DNA of 64,000 nt. It comes from Lactobacillus selangorensis. GTDB lineage: Bacteria > Bacillota > Bacilli > Lactobacillales > Lactobacillaceae. The stretch lies in contig NZ_JQAZ01000003.1 in the NCBI RefSeq assembly GCF_001437205.1, positions 124,001-188,000 on the forward strand, given 5' to 3'. The notes under the pieces were generated by a model. That model did not search any database. It was not told the origin of the DNA and saw nothing but the letters and a program-made list of their open reading frames with translations. Positions 63,187-64,000 of this stretch are shown here, one piece after another. The position numbers were made by a program, and so were the translations under genes. Position 1 is the stretch's first letter; each line of letters opens with the position of its first letter.

Positions 63187-64000
63187 TTGAAAAAGCGTAC
63201 GTGGTGGATGGCTGCCCTGTCAGTATGTATCAGTGTCATACTGACAGGCTGCAGTTCAGAAAAAAATGCGCAACAAGCGTCGATCACGGCAGTCGGTTCG
63301 ACGGCTTTGCAGCCGTTTGTGGAAGCAGCAGCCGAACAGTACACTTCTGATCATTATGGCGTGTTTGTGAACGTTCAGGGCGGCGGTTCTGGGACTGGCT
63401 TGAGCCAGATTCAGGAAGGCGCCGTTGCAATTGGAAATTCCGATTTATTTGCGGAGGAAAAACCAGGAATCGATGCTAAAAAGCTGGTCGATCACAAGGT
63501 GGCCGCTGTCGGAATCACACCGATTGTCAATAAAAAAGATGGCATTAAAAATTTAACTTTGAATCAATTACGGGATGTTTTTGCCGGCAAAATTAAGAAC
63601 TGGAAGGAAGTCGGCGGAAAAGACATTCCGATTGTGCTGGTCAACCGTTCGCAGGGGAGCGGCACTCGTTCGACGTTCGAACGCTGGGTAATGCGAGGCA
63701 AACAGCCGGCGGCAGCGCAGGAACAAGATTCGACTGGGATGGTCCGGCAGATCGTTTCGAGTACACCTGGGGCGATTAGTTATGTGGCCTTTACCTACGT
63801 TGATAAAACGGTGCAGTCGCTTTCGATCGACAATGTGCAACCGCTCGATAAAAACGTCGAAAATAATACATGGCCAATCTGGTCGTATGAACACATGTAT
63901 ACGAAAGGTCAGCCGACGGGGTTGACGAAGAAATTTATGCAGTATGTCTTGTCGCCGTCCATTCAGGAATCGATTCTGCCGAAGATGGGTTACATCCCGA
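63187..64000 (+). CDS. pstS: Phosphate ABC transporter substrate-binding lipoprotein PstS (runs off the right edge)
   Basis: PstS captures phosphate outside the cell for the Pst importer. The N-terminus is a lipoprotein signal (MKKRTWWMAALSVCISV, lipobox LTGC) followed by the phosphate-binding start ITAVGSTALQPFVEAAAEQY, then VQGGGSGTGLSQIQEGA, IPIVLVNRSQGSGTRSTFERW and SSTPGAISYVAF. Over 270 residues are visible with no stop, so the C-terminus lies outside. The TTG at 63187 has GGAGG 8 bases upstream. The ATG at 63172 with GGGG 6 bases upstream is an alternative. Confidence 0.9.
   Translation, partial: MKKRTWWMAALSVCISVILTGCSSEKNAQQASITAVGSTALQPFVEAAAEQYTSDHYGVFVNVQGGGSGTGLSQIQEGAVAIGNSDLFAEEKPGIDAKKLVDHKVAAVGITPIVNKKDGIKNLTLNQLRDVFAGKIKNWKEVGGKDIPIVLVNRSQGSGTRSTFERWVMRGKQPAAAQEQDSTGMVRQIVSSTPGAISYVAFTYVDKTVQSLSIDNVQPLDKNVENNTWPIWSYEHMYTKGQPTGLTKKFMQYVLSPSIQESILPKMGYIP

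Noticed and set aside
1..64000. CRISPR arrays, rRNA, tRNA and insertion sequences
   Set aside because: No regularly spaced repeats, no cloverleaf or rRNA sequence and no transposase were seen. The 42-base repeat at 38923 and 39050 has only two copies.

Overview
The window looks like the chromosome of a lactic acid bacterium, most likely a Lactobacillaceae member with mid-range GC. This rests on Lactobacillales-type families (DUF1827, DUF1149, a DUF3290-DUF421 pair, a SecA without the C-terminal zinc domain), strong AGGAGG ribosome sites, and the Firmicutes order ymfF-ymfH-ymfI-ymfM/rodZ-pgsA-cinA-recA-rny. I cannot name the species. The region is almost entirely core genome. I saw no rRNA, tRNA, CRISPR array, insertion sequence or intact prophage, and no gene-free stretch exceeds about 300 bases.

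Layout: 1-7 kb holds the end of prfC, a MucBP-like orphan, a DUF1827 gene, clpE with two CtsR boxes, and ptsHI. 7.1-10.3 kb holds a decaying phage-type winged-helix gene and a copper module (copY-copB) behind two CopY boxes. 10.4-15.9 kb is a Bce-type peptide-antibiotic sensing and detoxification module (sensor kinase and regulator, divergent from the ABC ATPase and FtsX-like permease) followed by a DUF975 membrane protein. 16-19.9 kb holds TMEM175, GNAT, DUF421/DUF3290, a monooxygenase-like protein and an MBL hydrolase. 20-23.9 kb holds spx, mecA, coiA, spxH (yjbH) and a CYTH protein. 24-27.4 kb is a relQ-nadK-pseudouridine synthase-pseudouridine synthase operon. 27.4-35 kb holds cutC, uppP, a 6-phosphogluconolactonase, an orphan IIA-Gut-like protein, an AI-2E transporter with an apparent ATC start, zinc-independent rpsN, guaC, corA and rlmA. 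35.6-41.5 kb holds a candidate small RNA or leader, trmL, topB, a DUF1149 gene, a repeat element and ftsK. 41.8-50.9 kb is the ymf-pgsA-cinA-recA-rny run. 51-59.3 kb holds tagO, a YigZ gene, comFA-comFC, hpf, secA and prfB (programmed frameshift). 59.6-64 kb holds a PDZ membrane protein, phoP-phoR and the start of pstS behind a Pho box.

The genes form several networks. ClpE, MecA, Spx and SpxH belong to one regulated-proteolysis and stress circuit. UppP, TagO and the Bce module all touch undecaprenyl phosphate and cell-envelope antibiotics. CoiA, CinA, RecA, ComFA and ComFC are DNA-uptake and recombination genes. The most interesting signal is that coiA, cinA and comFA each carry the same 9-mer, TTGCGTAAT, 19-25 bases before the start codon, a candidate competence promoter element. 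Other points worth a second look are a CopY lacking one zinc-site cysteine, a IIA-Gut homologue lacking the expected phospho-histidine, a promoter-terminator pair with no clear gene before trmL, and a 42-bp direct repeat before ftsK.
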